Part shown: positions 7,803-13,740 of the stretch, in pieces
Layout: the number at the start of each line of letters is the position of its first letter
How positions within the stretch are numbered: position 1 is the stretch's first letter
Assembly (NCBI GenBank): GCA_021850345.1
Contig: JAJZMN010000240.1
Location: 1 to 13,740, forward strand
Source: Actinomycetes bacterium
GTDB taxonomy: Bacteria > Actinomycetota > Acidimicrobiia > Acidimicrobiales > RAAP-2
Length of the DNA stretch: 13,740 nt
Reading direction: 5' to 3'
Made by a program: the position numbers and the translations under genes
The notes under the pieces: model-generated
The model's input: only the letters and a program-made list of their open reading frames with translations
What the model was told of the DNA's origin: nothing
Database searches by the model: none

Positions 7803-8704
7803 CCGACCAACCTCGCGCTGACGTTGATCCCGCCGAAGAGCACCATCGACAAGAAGAGGTTCAGCAAGACGACCACGATGATCGAGAGACGGATCGCACG
7901 CCCCGCAGCCACGCCGACGCCCGCTGGACCACCCGTGGCGTGGTACCCGTAGTAGCAGTGGATGAAGGTCACGGCGACGGCGAAGACCATCGCCTTCAAG
8001 AACGAGTAGACGATGTCGATCGGCGGCAGGAACAGCTGGAAGTAGTGCTGGTAGGTGCCGGTCGACAGGCCGAAGAACTTGGTCACGATCAGCTCCGTCG
8101 CCAGGAAGCTCGAGAAGAGCGCCGCGAGGTACAGCGGCACCATCGTCACGAGCGCCGCCCAGACGCGGGTGGCTACGAGGTAGACGACGCTGTTCACGCC
8201 CATCACCTCGAGCGCATCGACCTCCTCGGAGATCCGCATCGCGCCGAGCTGTGCGGTGAACCCTGCGCCCACCTGCGCGGCAAGCGCGATGCCCGCGACG
8301 AGCGGGGTGATCTCACGGGTGTTCGCCAGCGACGAGATCACGCCCGTGAACGCTTGGGCACCGATCTGCGAGAGGCCGGTGAAGCCCTCGAGCCCCACCT
8401 CGGTCCCGGTGAAGAACGAGATGCTCATCACCACGAAAAACATCCCGCCGCCGACGACCAGTGCGCCCGGACCGATCGCGATGTCCGACATGAGGACGCC
8501 GATCTCGCGCGGGTAGCGCAGTGCCCGCGGCATCGCCCGCAGGATGCGCATGTAGAAGCGCAGATGGGCGAAGAGGCCGTCGAGAAGGCCGACCGGTGCA
8601 AAGACCGCGGTGGAGACGCTCCTCGCGACCCAACCTGGTGGGCGGGCTCGCGGCGCGGGGCTGGCAGGCAGCGGGCGGGTCGCAGGAAGACCGGTCGACG
8701 CCAT
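7799..8704 (-). CDS. yrbEB: YrbEB, MlaE/YrbE-family permease subunit of the Mce transporter
   Basis: This 301-residue integral membrane protein of the MlaE/YrbE permease family should form the membrane core of the ABC importer with YrbEA. After a Pro-rich N-terminus (about 1-25) there are five or so hydrophobic segments. The family signature E-V-D-A-L-E-V-M-G-V is at 161-170, the loop that contacts the ATPase in this family. The glycine-rich A-T-G-G-P-A-G-V-G-V (256-265) corresponds to the conserved segment before the last helix. The frame is open further upstream, but the ATG at 8704 is chosen. It overlaps the yrbEA stop as TGATG, has AGAAGG 7 bases upstream, and gives the family's usual length. 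Confidence 0.93.
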   Translation of the reverse strand: MASTGLPATRPLPASPAPRARPPGWVARSVSTAVFAPVGLLDGLFAHLRFYMRILRAMPRALRYPREIGVLMSDIAIGPGALVVGGGMFFVVMSISFFTGTEVGLEGFTGLSQIGAQAFTGVISSLANTREITPLVAGIALAAQVGAGFTAQLGAMRISEEVDALEVMGVNSVVYLVATRVWAALVTMVPLYLAALFSSFLATELIVTKFFGLSTGTYQHYFQLFLPPIDIVYSFLKAMVFAVAVTFIHCYYGYHATGGPAGVGVAAGRAIRLSIIVVVLLNLFLSMVLFGGINVSARLVG

Positions 8705-9576
8705 CAGATCGCCTTCTGCGGGATGAAGTTGAAGTAGAAGACCGTGAGCACGAAGTTCACGAAGAACGCCAAGATGAAGGTGACGACCACCGCCTGGTTG
8801 ACCGCGTCGCCCACGCCCTTCGGGCCGCCCTTGGCGTACATCCCCTTGTAGCACGCGACCATCGCTGCGAGGAACCCGAACACGGCCGCCTTGAACAGCG
8901 CGATCCCGAGGTCCGCCAGTTGGGCCAACTCGGAGAACGTGGCGAAGAAGCTGCTCTGCGTGACGTGGACGGAAACGACACCGAAGTAGAGACCTCCGAG
9001 AATCCCTGCGACGCTCACGACCGCGTCGAGCAGGAAGGCGACCACCGACGCCGCGAGCAGGCGGGGCAGGACGAGACGGTGGATGGGGTTCACGCCCATC
9101 ACTTCCATCGCGCTGATCTCTGTGCGGATCCGCCTCGAGCCGAGATCGGCGCACATAGCAGACCCTCCTGCCCCCGCGATGAGCAGCGCCGTCGCGACGG
9201 GAGCTTGCTCACGGACCACGGCGAGGACCATGGCCGCTCCGAGCTGGGACTGGGCCCCGATCTGCTCGAGGAGCGAGCCCACCTCCAGCGCGATCACCAT
9301 GCCGAAGGGGATCGACACGAGGATCAGCGGGAGCGTGGTCACCCGGGCGAGGAACCAGCACTGGTCGAAGAACTCTCCGACAGGCAGGCCGCGCACGAAG
9401 AGTTGGCGGATCGCCTCGAAGGCGACCGCGAACATCCGGCCGGTCTCGCGCACGCCGGCGGCGATCTTGCCGTCCGGACGGGACGGCACGATGGGCCGCC
9501 GCGGAAGCACGGAAGCGGGATCGGGGCGCAACGGACCCGAAGCGACTCCCCCCGGCCCTGGTTGCGGACCTTGCAC
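8704..9576 (-). CDS. yrbEA: YrbEA, MlaE/YrbE-family permease subunit of the Mce transporter
   Basis: This 290-residue permease is the first gene of the operon. The N-terminal 45 residues are Pro-rich and basic. About five membrane segments follow, the first at about 81-99. The signature E-I-S-A-M-E-V-M-G-V lies at 153-162, followed by N-P-I-H-R-L, and the final conserved segment is K-G-G-P-K-G-V-G-D-A-V-N (249-260). It should pair with YrbEB to form the channel that receives lipid from the Mce needle and is driven by the divergently encoded ATPase. GTG at 9576 is chosen as the start because an AGGGGG lies 8 bases before it. A GTG at 9453 and an ATG at 9435 are shorter options without a visible Shine-Dalgarno. 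Confidence 0.92.
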   Translation of the reverse strand: MQGPQPGPGGVASGPLRPDPASVLPRRPIVPSRPDGKIAAGVRETGRMFAVAFEAIRQLFVRGLPVGEFFDQCWFLARVTTLPLILVSIPFGMVIALEVGSLLEQIGAQSQLGAAMVLAVVREQAPVATALLIAGAGGSAMCADLGSRRIRTEISAMEVMGVNPIHRLVLPRLLAASVVAFLLDAVVSVAGILGGLYFGVVSVHVTQSSFFATFSELAQLADLGIALFKAAVFGFLAAMVACYKGMYAKGGPKGVGDAVNQAVVVTFILAFFVNFVLTVFYFNFIPQKAI

Positions 9577-9613
9577 CTGGTGTTCCCCCTACTCGGCAGC
9601 TCTGCTCCAGGCG

Positions 9614-9628
9614 GGGCACAACATGCCC
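9614..9628. promoter_or_regulatory. Inverted repeat GGGCA-N5-TGCCC, possible operator of the mce operon
   Basis: Perfect 5-bp arms are separated by 5 bp, about 40 bp upstream of the yrbEA start. That spacing suits a dimeric repressor (GntR and TetR families are known to control mce operons), but no regulator gene is in the window. Confidence 0.3.
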
Positions 9629-9677
9629 ACTGCGTAGAAGAACGATGCCGGGGACGCCGCCTTACGCTCCGATGTAC

Positions 9678-9687
9678 GAGGCGCCTC
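9678..9687. promoter_or_regulatory. 10-bp palindrome GAGGCGCCTC in the divergent region
   Basis: This perfect palindrome lies about 100 bp from yrbEA and 165 bp from the ATPase start. It could be an operator half of a larger site, or chance in GC-rich DNA. Confidence 0.2.
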
Positions 9688-9796
9688 CCGCAGGTGTTCG
9701 ATGCCAAGTCCGCTGCCGCCTCGGCCGGGCGCGCCGGGCGGCGGGGCACCCGGCCGTGTGCGCAGGTCACCCCCCGGGTACAGCGATCCCGACGAT

Positions 9797-9810
9797 CTCA
9801 CGGCCGTGAG
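9797..9810. promoter_or_regulatory. 14-bp perfect palindrome CTCACGGCCGTGAG, possible operator of the ATPase gene
   Basis: This is the longest perfect palindrome I noticed in the divergent region. It lies 43 bp before the preferred ATPase start. Its right half, CGGCCGTGAG, recurs 16 bp on as CGGCCGTAAG, which could represent a second, weaker binding site on the same helical side only if the spacing allows. If the ATPase really starts at 9701, the palindrome would be inside coding sequence. Confidence 0.35.
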
Positions 9811-9853
9811 CCAACGCGGCCGTAAGGCGACCGCACCTGAGCCGTTTCCCTGG

Positions 9854-11002
9854 ATGGTGGCGATGAGGCCATGGGGGAGCAGACGCGGCGCCGGGCCGCA
9901 GGGCCCGACGGCGACCGAGATGCCGGCGCCGCCGGGCACGCGGCTCGACGACCGGGAGGAACCACGCCGGTGGGTCGCGCCCGGTGAGCCGATCATCTCC
10001 GTGCGGGGCGTCACCAAGTCCTTCGGCAGCCACACGGTCTTGGAGGACGTGACGTTCGACATCCCCAAGGGCCGCACCACCGCGATCCTCGGCCCGTCGG
10101 GCACCGGCAAGTCGGTCCTCTTGAAGAACATCCTCGGATTGCTCACCCCCGACCGCGGTGAGATCTGGGTCGACGGGGACCAGATCGTCGGGATGAGCGA
10201 GCGCAAGCTCTACGAGGTCCGCAGGAAGTTCGGCGTCCTGTTCCAAGACGGCGCCCTCTTCGGATCGATGTCCTTGTACGACAACATCGCGTTCCCCTTG
10301 CGCGAGCACACCCGCAAGAGCGAACGCGAGATCCGGGAGCTCGTCCTGCGCAACGCCGAGCTGGTCGGTCTCGTTGCCCACCTGGGCAAGCTGCCCGGAG
10401 AGGTGTCCGGGGGGATGAAGAAACGCGCCGGCCTCGCCCGGGCGATGGTGACCGACCCCGAGATCGTCCTGTTCGACGAGCCGGACTCGGGTCTGGACCC
10501 GGTGCGCGTCGCCTACCTCGACGAGCTGGTGAACACCGCGCAGCGTGAGACGGGGGCAACCTTCTTCGTCATCACGCACAACATCGCCTCGGTCAAGCGC
10601 ATCGCCGACTACATGGGCATCCTCTTCCGGTCGCGGCTGGTCAAGTTCGCGACGAAAGAAGAGATGATCGCGTGCGACGACCCGGTGATCCGCCAGTTCC
10701 TCGAGGGACGACCCGAAGGCCCGATCGGAATGGACGAGATGGCTGACGACACAGCGCCACCGGGCCGCCTGCCCGCACCATCTCCCGAGACGCCGGCCAT
10801 GGGCACGTCGAGCGCCCCGCCGCCCGGGCCGCCGCTCGTCGACGACGCTCTGCCACGCATCATCGCGATCCCGAACCCGGCCGACGGCGACGCGCCCGTT
10901 CATGGAGCCGCGCCGGTCCGCCATCAGGACGACGCGGCGGCGAACGGCCGCGGGGCCTATGCACCGGGAGGCACCACGCCCTCTCGAGGGCGACCCTCGT
11001 GA
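9854..11002 (+). CDS. mceG: MceG/Mkl-type ABC ATPase energising the Mce transporter
   Basis: This cytosolic ATPase should power lipid import through the YrbE permeases. With the start at 9854 it has 382 residues. The Walker A is G-P-S-G-T-G-K-S (80-87), the Q-loop glutamine is at 131, and the signature V-S-G-G-M is at 184-188. The Walker B D-E lies at 208-209, the D-loop S-G-L-D at 212-215, and the switch histidine at 242. The stretches F-Q-D-G-A-L-F-G-S-M, E-P-D-S-G-L-D-P-V-R and G-P-I-G-M-D-E match mycobacterial Mkl closely, separating it from generic ABC ATPases. A tail of about 85 residues rich in Pro and Ala follows, where MceG also has an extension. The start is uncertain. ATG 9701 has a weak AGGTG but would add a Pro-rich stretch with poorer codon bias, and ATG 9863 or 9920 are shorter options. 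The gene is divergent from the mce operon. Confidence 0.93.
   Translation: MVAMRPWGSRRGAGPQGPTATEMPAPPGTRLDDREEPRRWVAPGEPIISVRGVTKSFGSHTVLEDVTFDIPKGRTTAILGPSGTGKSVLLKNILGLLTPDRGEIWVDGDQIVGMSERKLYEVRRKFGVLFQDGALFGSMSLYDNIAFPLREHTRKSEREIRELVLRNAELVGLVAHLGKLPGEVSGGMKKRAGLARAMVTDPEIVLFDEPDSGLDPVRVAYLDELVNTAQRETGATFFVITHNIASVKRIADYMGILFRSRLVKFATKEEMIACDDPVIRQFLEGRPEGPIGMDEMADDTAPPGRLPAPSPETPAMGTSSAPPPGPPLVDDALPRIIAIPNPADGDAPVHGAAPVRHQDDAAANGRGAYAPGGTTPSRGRPS
10985..10999 (+). terminator. GC hairpin at the 3' end of the ATPase gene
   Basis: CGAGGG-CGA-CCCTCG forms a perfect 6-bp stem with a 3-base loop ending one base before the end of the TGA stop codon region. No T-run follows, so it would be a weak or atypical terminator. 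It lies between two convergent genes whose stops are only 32 bp apart, where a two-way stop is plausible. Confidence 0.3.
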
Positions 11003-11022
11003 GGCGCCCTGGCGTCCCTATC

Positions 11023-11052
11023 GCTCGTCGCGCTCTATAGCTCGTAGCGCTC
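11023..11052. repeat. Short direct repeat spanning the stop codon of the MFS gene
   Basis: GCTCGTCGCGCTC (11023-11035) and GCTCGTAGCGCTC (11040-11052) match at 12 of 13 bases, 17 bp apart. The right copy encodes the last residues of the MFS protein (E-R-Y-E) and the left copy lies just past its stop. This looks like a small local duplication, with no function apparent. Confidence 0.5.
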
Positions 11053-12597
11053 GCCGGACCTGCGGTGGACCGTCACCGCGGCGACGACCGCGCTCAGCAC
11101 GAGGAGCCCGCCGGCGATGTCGAAGGACAGGTGGAGCCCCGAGCCGAAGGCCTCGTACGCCGCGTGGATCACCCGCGTCGCGAGGTCGGCGACGTGGACT
11201 GTGTGGCTGTGCTCGGCCTTCGACGCCGCGCTCGAGCTGAGGCCGCCCGATGACACGGCGTTGATCACCAGGCTCTGGAAGCTCGGTGGGATGCCCAGCG
11301 CCTTCAAGCGCACCGCAAGCTCGCCGGTGAGCTTCGAGTCGACGACCGCCCCGAGCACCGCTACGCCGAGGACCGCTCCGAGCTCCCTGCTCGTGTTGGT
11401 TGCAGACGCCGCCATCCCGGAGCGCTGCGGCGGGACGACGGTGAGCGCAGCCGAGGTGACGGGCACGAGCGCGATGCCGAAGCCGAGCCCGGCGATGGGG
11501 AGCGTCCAACCGAGTGTGCCGAACCCGGAGTGCGGTCCGAGCGTGGCGCTGGTGACGAAGATGCCTGCGGCGGCGACCACGCAGCCGACGACCATCGGGA
11601 CGCGGGCACCGACCCGGGCGACCCATGGGCCGGTGAGGGCGGAGCCGAGGATGAGGGCGACGGCCATCGGCAGGAAGTCGAGCGCCGTCTGGTACGCGGA
11701 CTGTGTGATGACCACCTGCACGTAGAGCGCGGTGAAGAAGAAGATCGAGAACGTCCCGAAGAACGTCGCGAAGGCGACGACGTTCGAACCGAGGAACGGA
11801 AGCTTACGGAACAGCGCAAGGTCGATCATCGGGCTGGAACGAGCGCGCTCCACACGCACGAAGGTCCACGCGAAGAGGATCGACGCCGCGAAGAGGGCGT
11901 CGATCCACCAGGTGCCGTAGCCGGAGATCTCGCCCTGGATGATCGCGAACGAGACGGCGCCGAGGGTTGCGCCGCCGAGCAGCATGCCCGCCCAGTCGAA
12001 CCGGCGCCCTTCGGGATCCGAGGACTCGGGCACGAACGCCATGGCCATGGCGAAGGCGAGGAGGCCGAAGCCGAGGTTGAACCAGAAGATCGCACGCCAG
12101 CTCGCCACCCCCACAAGGGCACCGGCGATGACCGGGCCCAATGCCAGGGACAGTCCCGACACCGCCGCCCACACGCCGAGGGCGTCGGCGCGCGTCGCAC
12201 GGTCGGGATAGACGTGCCGGATCACCGAGAGGGTCCCGGGCTCCGATGCGGCGGCGCCGACGCCCATGATGACTCGACCGGCGATCAGCCATCCGGAGCT
12301 CGGTGCCATGGCGCATACGACAGAACCTGCGCAGAAGATCGCGACGCCCGCGAGCATCGCCTTCTTCCGGCCGAGGATGTCGCCCATCGTTCCCGCGGCA
12401 AGCATGAAGGTCGCAAAGGTAAGCGCATAGCCGTCGACGACCCACTGCAGGGAGGTCACACCGGCGTGCAGCGACGTCTGGATGTCGGCGAGCCCGACGC
12501 TCACCACGGTGTTGTCCAGGAAGGTGAGGAAGAGGACGACGCACAGGGTCGCAAGCGCTGCCGCCTGCGCCGGAGACCCGAGCCCTCCGGTGCGCAC
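11035..12597 (-). CDS. MFS drug/proton antiporter, DHA2 (EmrB/QacA) family, 14 helices
   Basis: This is an integral membrane exporter expected to expel a hydrophobic compound in exchange for protons. From the preferred GTG at 12597 it has 520 residues and about 14 hydrophobic segments. The helix-1 motif L-D-N-T-V-V is at 27-32, motif A (G-T-M-G-D-I-L-G-R-K-K) at 69-79, and motif C-like G-L-S-L-A-L-G-P-V-I-A-G at 148-159 marks an antiporter. The first aspartate (28) lies where E. coli EmrB has it, which supports this start. A GTG at 12717 would add 40 residues whose codons end in G or C only about two thirds of the time, so I prefer the shorter form. Neither start has a clear Shine-Dalgarno. 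The gene follows the reductase in the same direction and converges on the ATPase gene. The substrate cannot be predicted. No membrane-fusion partner (EmrA-like) is present. Confidence 0.88.
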   Translation of the reverse strand: MRTGGLGSPAQAAALATLCVVLFLTFLDNTVVSVGLADIQTSLHAGVTSLQWVVDGYALTFATFMLAAGTMGDILGRKKAMLAGVAIFCAGSVVCAMAPSSGWLIAGRVIMGVGAAASEPGTLSVIRHVYPDRATRADALGVWAAVSGLSLALGPVIAGALVGVASWRAIFWFNLGFGLLAFAMAMAFVPESSDPEGRRFDWAGMLLGGATLGAVSFAIIQGEISGYGTWWIDALFAASILFAWTFVRVERARSSPMIDLALFRKLPFLGSNVVAFATFFGTFSIFFFTALYVQVVITQSAYQTALDFLPMAVALILGSALTGPWVARVGARVPMVVGCVVAAAGIFVTSATLGPHSGFGTLGWTLPIAGLGFGIALVPVTSAALTVVPPQRSGMAASATNTSRELGAVLGVAVLGAVVDSKLTGELAVRLKALGIPPSFQSLVINAVSSGGLSSSAASKAEHSHTVHVADLATRVIHAAYEAFGSGLHLSFDIAGGLLVLSAVVAAVTVHRRSGERYEL

Positions 12598-12813
12598 CTC
12601 GATCCCGGCGACACCGTCACCCGCGCCACCAACCAACCGCGCGGGATGCGCGGTCCGCCCACCCTCACCCAGGGTTGGACCACTCGATCCAGTCCGGGAG
12701 CGGGCGGGCTGTCTCACCGCACGTCCGGTCTCATTCGCATCGCACTACAACGGTACCTGCATGCACGAAAATCGATGCATGGCGGCAGTCGCGCAGTCTC
12801 TGCAGGTCCGACG
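12598..12813. other. Intergenic region between the reductase and MFS genes
   Basis: About 216 bp separate the two minus-strand genes (96 bp if the MFS gene starts at 12717). The part next to the reductase stop is less GC-rich than its surroundings and holds an imperfect inverted repeat at 12760-12781. I see no convincing promoter boxes. The MFS gene probably has its own control here rather than relying on the reductase transcript. Confidence 0.4.
12760..12781. promoter_or_regulatory. Imperfect inverted repeat upstream of the MFS gene, possible operator
   Basis: Arms CATGCA and TGCATG are perfect. Inside them CGA pairs with TCG across an AAA loop, with one unpaired A. The position just upstream of an efflux gene and the 22-bp size suit a TetR- or MarR-type repressor site. 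A transcription terminator for the reductase is less likely because no T-run follows. Confidence 0.35.
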
Positions 12814-13695
12814 CTAGGCGCCGCGCTCGAGTGCCTTCAGCTCGTCGTCGTCGAGCTGGATCGAGGCAGCAGCGACGTTCTCCTCGAGATGCGCGACCGA
12901 AGAGGTGCCCGGAATCGGCAGCATCACCGGTGACCGAGCGAGCAGCCAGGCGAGGGCGAGCTGGGAGGGGGTCGCGCCGCGCGCCCGCGCCACCCCGTCC
13001 AGCGGGCCGCCGGGACGTGCAAGCCGGCCGGTCGCGAGGGGGAACCACGGGATGAACCCGATCCCCTCCCTCTCGGCGTAGTCGAGCACCGGTTCGGACC
13101 TTCGGTCTTCGAGGTTGTAGAGATTCTGTACCGAGGCGATGCGCGAGACGCCTTGCGCCTCGTTGATCTGGTCGACGCCCACCTCGCTCAGCCCGATGTG
13201 GCGGATCTTTCCCTCCTCGCACATCGTTGCGAGCTCGCCGACCTGGTCCGCGAGGGGAACCTCGGGGTCGACGCGATGAAGCTGGAGCAGGTCGATCCGC
13301 TCGACGCCGAGGTGGCGAAGGCTGAGCTCGACCTGCTGGCGCAGGTACGCGGGCCTGCCCACCGGCGTCCATCGCCCCGGGCCCTGCCGGGTAAGACCGG
13401 CCTTCGTCGCGATGACGAGCCCCTCGGGGTACGGATGCAACGCTTCGCGGATGAGCTGCTCGCTCACGAAGGGACCGTAGCTATCGGCGGTGTCGATGAA
13501 GTTCACGCCGAGCTCGACGGCGCGACGGAGCACCCGCAGCGCCTCCTCCCGGTCCGCGGGCTCTCCCCAGACTCCCGGGCCGGTGAGCTGCATCGCGCCG
13601 AACCCGAGGCGGTGGATCTGGAGATCCCCTCCGAGGAGGAAGTCCCCAGCGTCAAGGACGGGCCCTGGCGTGGGGGGCGCGTGGCGTTCGGTCAT
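12814..13695 (-). CDS. Aldo/keto reductase, PdxI/YdbC-like
   Basis: This 293-residue cytosolic NADPH-dependent oxidoreductase has the TIM-barrel AKR fold. The catalytic tetrad is complete: Asp68 and Tyr73 in F-I-D-T-A-D-S-Y-G, Lys98 in I-A-T-K-A-G, and His140 in L-L-Q-L-H. The cofactor-binding end is I-P-G-T-S-S at 261-266, followed by V-A-H-L-E-E-N. The N-terminal [14 protein letters not shown] (31-44) and the rest of the pattern resemble E. coli YdbC (PdxI, a pyridoxal reductase). The same subfamily holds many uncharacterised reductases, so pyridoxal is only a candidate substrate. The ATG at 13695 has a GGAGG about 7 bases upstream. It lies upstream of the MFS gene on the same strand, with no evident functional link to the mce operon. 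Confidence 0.92.
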   Translation of the reverse strand: MTERHAPPTPGPVLDAGDFLLGGDLQIHRLGFGAMQLTGPGVWGEPADREEALRVLRRAVELGVNFIDTADSYGPFVSEQLIREALHPYPEGLVIATKAGLTRQGPGRWTPVGRPAYLRQQVELSLRHLGVERIDLLQLHRVDPEVPLADQVGELATMCEEGKIRHIGLSEVGVDQINEAQGVSRIASVQNLYNLEDRRSEPVLDYAEREGIGFIPWFPLATGRLARPGGPLDGVARARGATPSQLALAWLLARSPVMLPIPGTSSVAHLEENVAAASIQLDDDELKALERGA

Positions 13696-13702
13696 GTCGT
13701 GT

Positions 13703-13707
13703 CCTCC
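13703..13707 (-). promoter_or_regulatory. Shine-Dalgarno of the aldo/keto reductase
   Basis: GGAGG on the minus strand lies 7 bases before the ATG at 13695 and decides that start. Confidence 0.7.
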
Positions 13708-13710
13708 CTC

Positions 13711-13740
13711 TTCCGTGCCTCTTCGTGCTCTTCGTGCTCT
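13711..13740. repeat. Short CTTCGTGCTC direct repeats upstream of the reductase, at the window edge
   Basis: Three near-identical copies of a TTCGTGCTC-like unit (the first diverged, TTCCGTGCCT) run to the end of the window. They lie in the leader of the reductase gene and may continue outside. No function is evident. Confidence 0.5.

Larger units (their letters stand above)
9577..9853. promoter_or_regulatory. Divergent control region between yrbEA and the MceG-type ATPase gene
   Basis: This stretch of about 277 bp should hold the promoters of both the mce operon (minus strand) and the ATPase gene (plus strand). I could not identify convincing -35/-10 pairs on either strand. It contains three short palindromes, listed separately, and a directly repeated CGGCCGTRAG (9801-9810 and 9817-9826). 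Part of it (9701-9853) is open in the frame of the ATPase gene. Only about 38 of its 51 codons end in G or C by hand count, against 21 of 23 in the stretch just after 9854, so I treat it as mostly non-coding. Confidence 0.5.

Noticed and set aside
9767..10924. A 385-residue minus-strand open frame opposite the ATPase gene
   Set aside because: The plus strand carries all ABC ATPase motifs. The opposite frame is Asp/Arg-rich without domains.
11530..12933. A 467-residue plus-strand open frame opposite the MFS gene
   Set aside because: It is extremely Arg/Glu/Asp-rich, crosses gene boundaries and shows no hydrophobic core. It is a shadow of the MFS gene.
1..13740. tRNA, rRNA, insertion sequences, CRISPR or phage genes
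   Set aside because: No cloverleaf-like pattern, transposase motif, terminal inverted repeat or spaced repeat array was seen. The window appears to be ordinary chromosomal sequence.

Overview
The window comes from a GC-rich actinobacterium. It carries a full set of Mce (mammalian cell entry) lipid-import genes on the minus strand, with the matching MceG-type ATPase gene diverging from it. The complete YrbE-YrbE-MceA-to-F order, with MceE as the lipoprotein, is the actinobacterial form of the system. It is not the proteobacterial Mla form. No mycolate or pathogenicity genes are visible, so the source need not be a mycobacterium. Acidimicrobiia or Thermoleophilia-like soil actinobacteria are possible, but this is inference.

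Layout. Positions 2-9576 (minus strand, read right to left) hold yrbEA, yrbEB, mceA, mceB, mceC, mceD, mceE and mceF. The first seven junctions up to mceE overlap by 1 to 4 bases. Only mceE-mceF has a gap (11 bp), and it carries a clear Shine-Dalgarno. A divergent control region of about 280 bp (9577-9853) contains three short palindromes. On the plus strand, 9854-11002 is the ABC ATPase (MceG/Mkl type), ending in a GC hairpin. Convergent to it, on the minus strand, are a 14-helix DHA2-type MFS exporter (11035-12597) and, upstream of that, a PdxI/YdbC-like aldo/keto reductase (12814-13695). About 216 bp with an imperfect inverted repeat lie between those two.

How the parts work together. From established knowledge of the family, two YrbE permeases and a dimer of MceG form an ABC transporter in the inner membrane. 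The six Mce proteins, each with one N-terminal anchor, an MCE domain and a long helical region, form a hollow needle that guides lipids or sterols across the periplasm and wall. The substrate cannot be read from the sequence. The reductase and the MFS exporter look like an unrelated neighbouring unit.

No wholly new system is evident. The most unusual details are: an H-R-x triplet tail on MceD made by a 9-bp tandem repeat; the ATPase gene placed beside its operon (in Mycobacterium tuberculosis it is unlinked); near-continuous translational coupling through the operon; and palindromes in the divergent control region.
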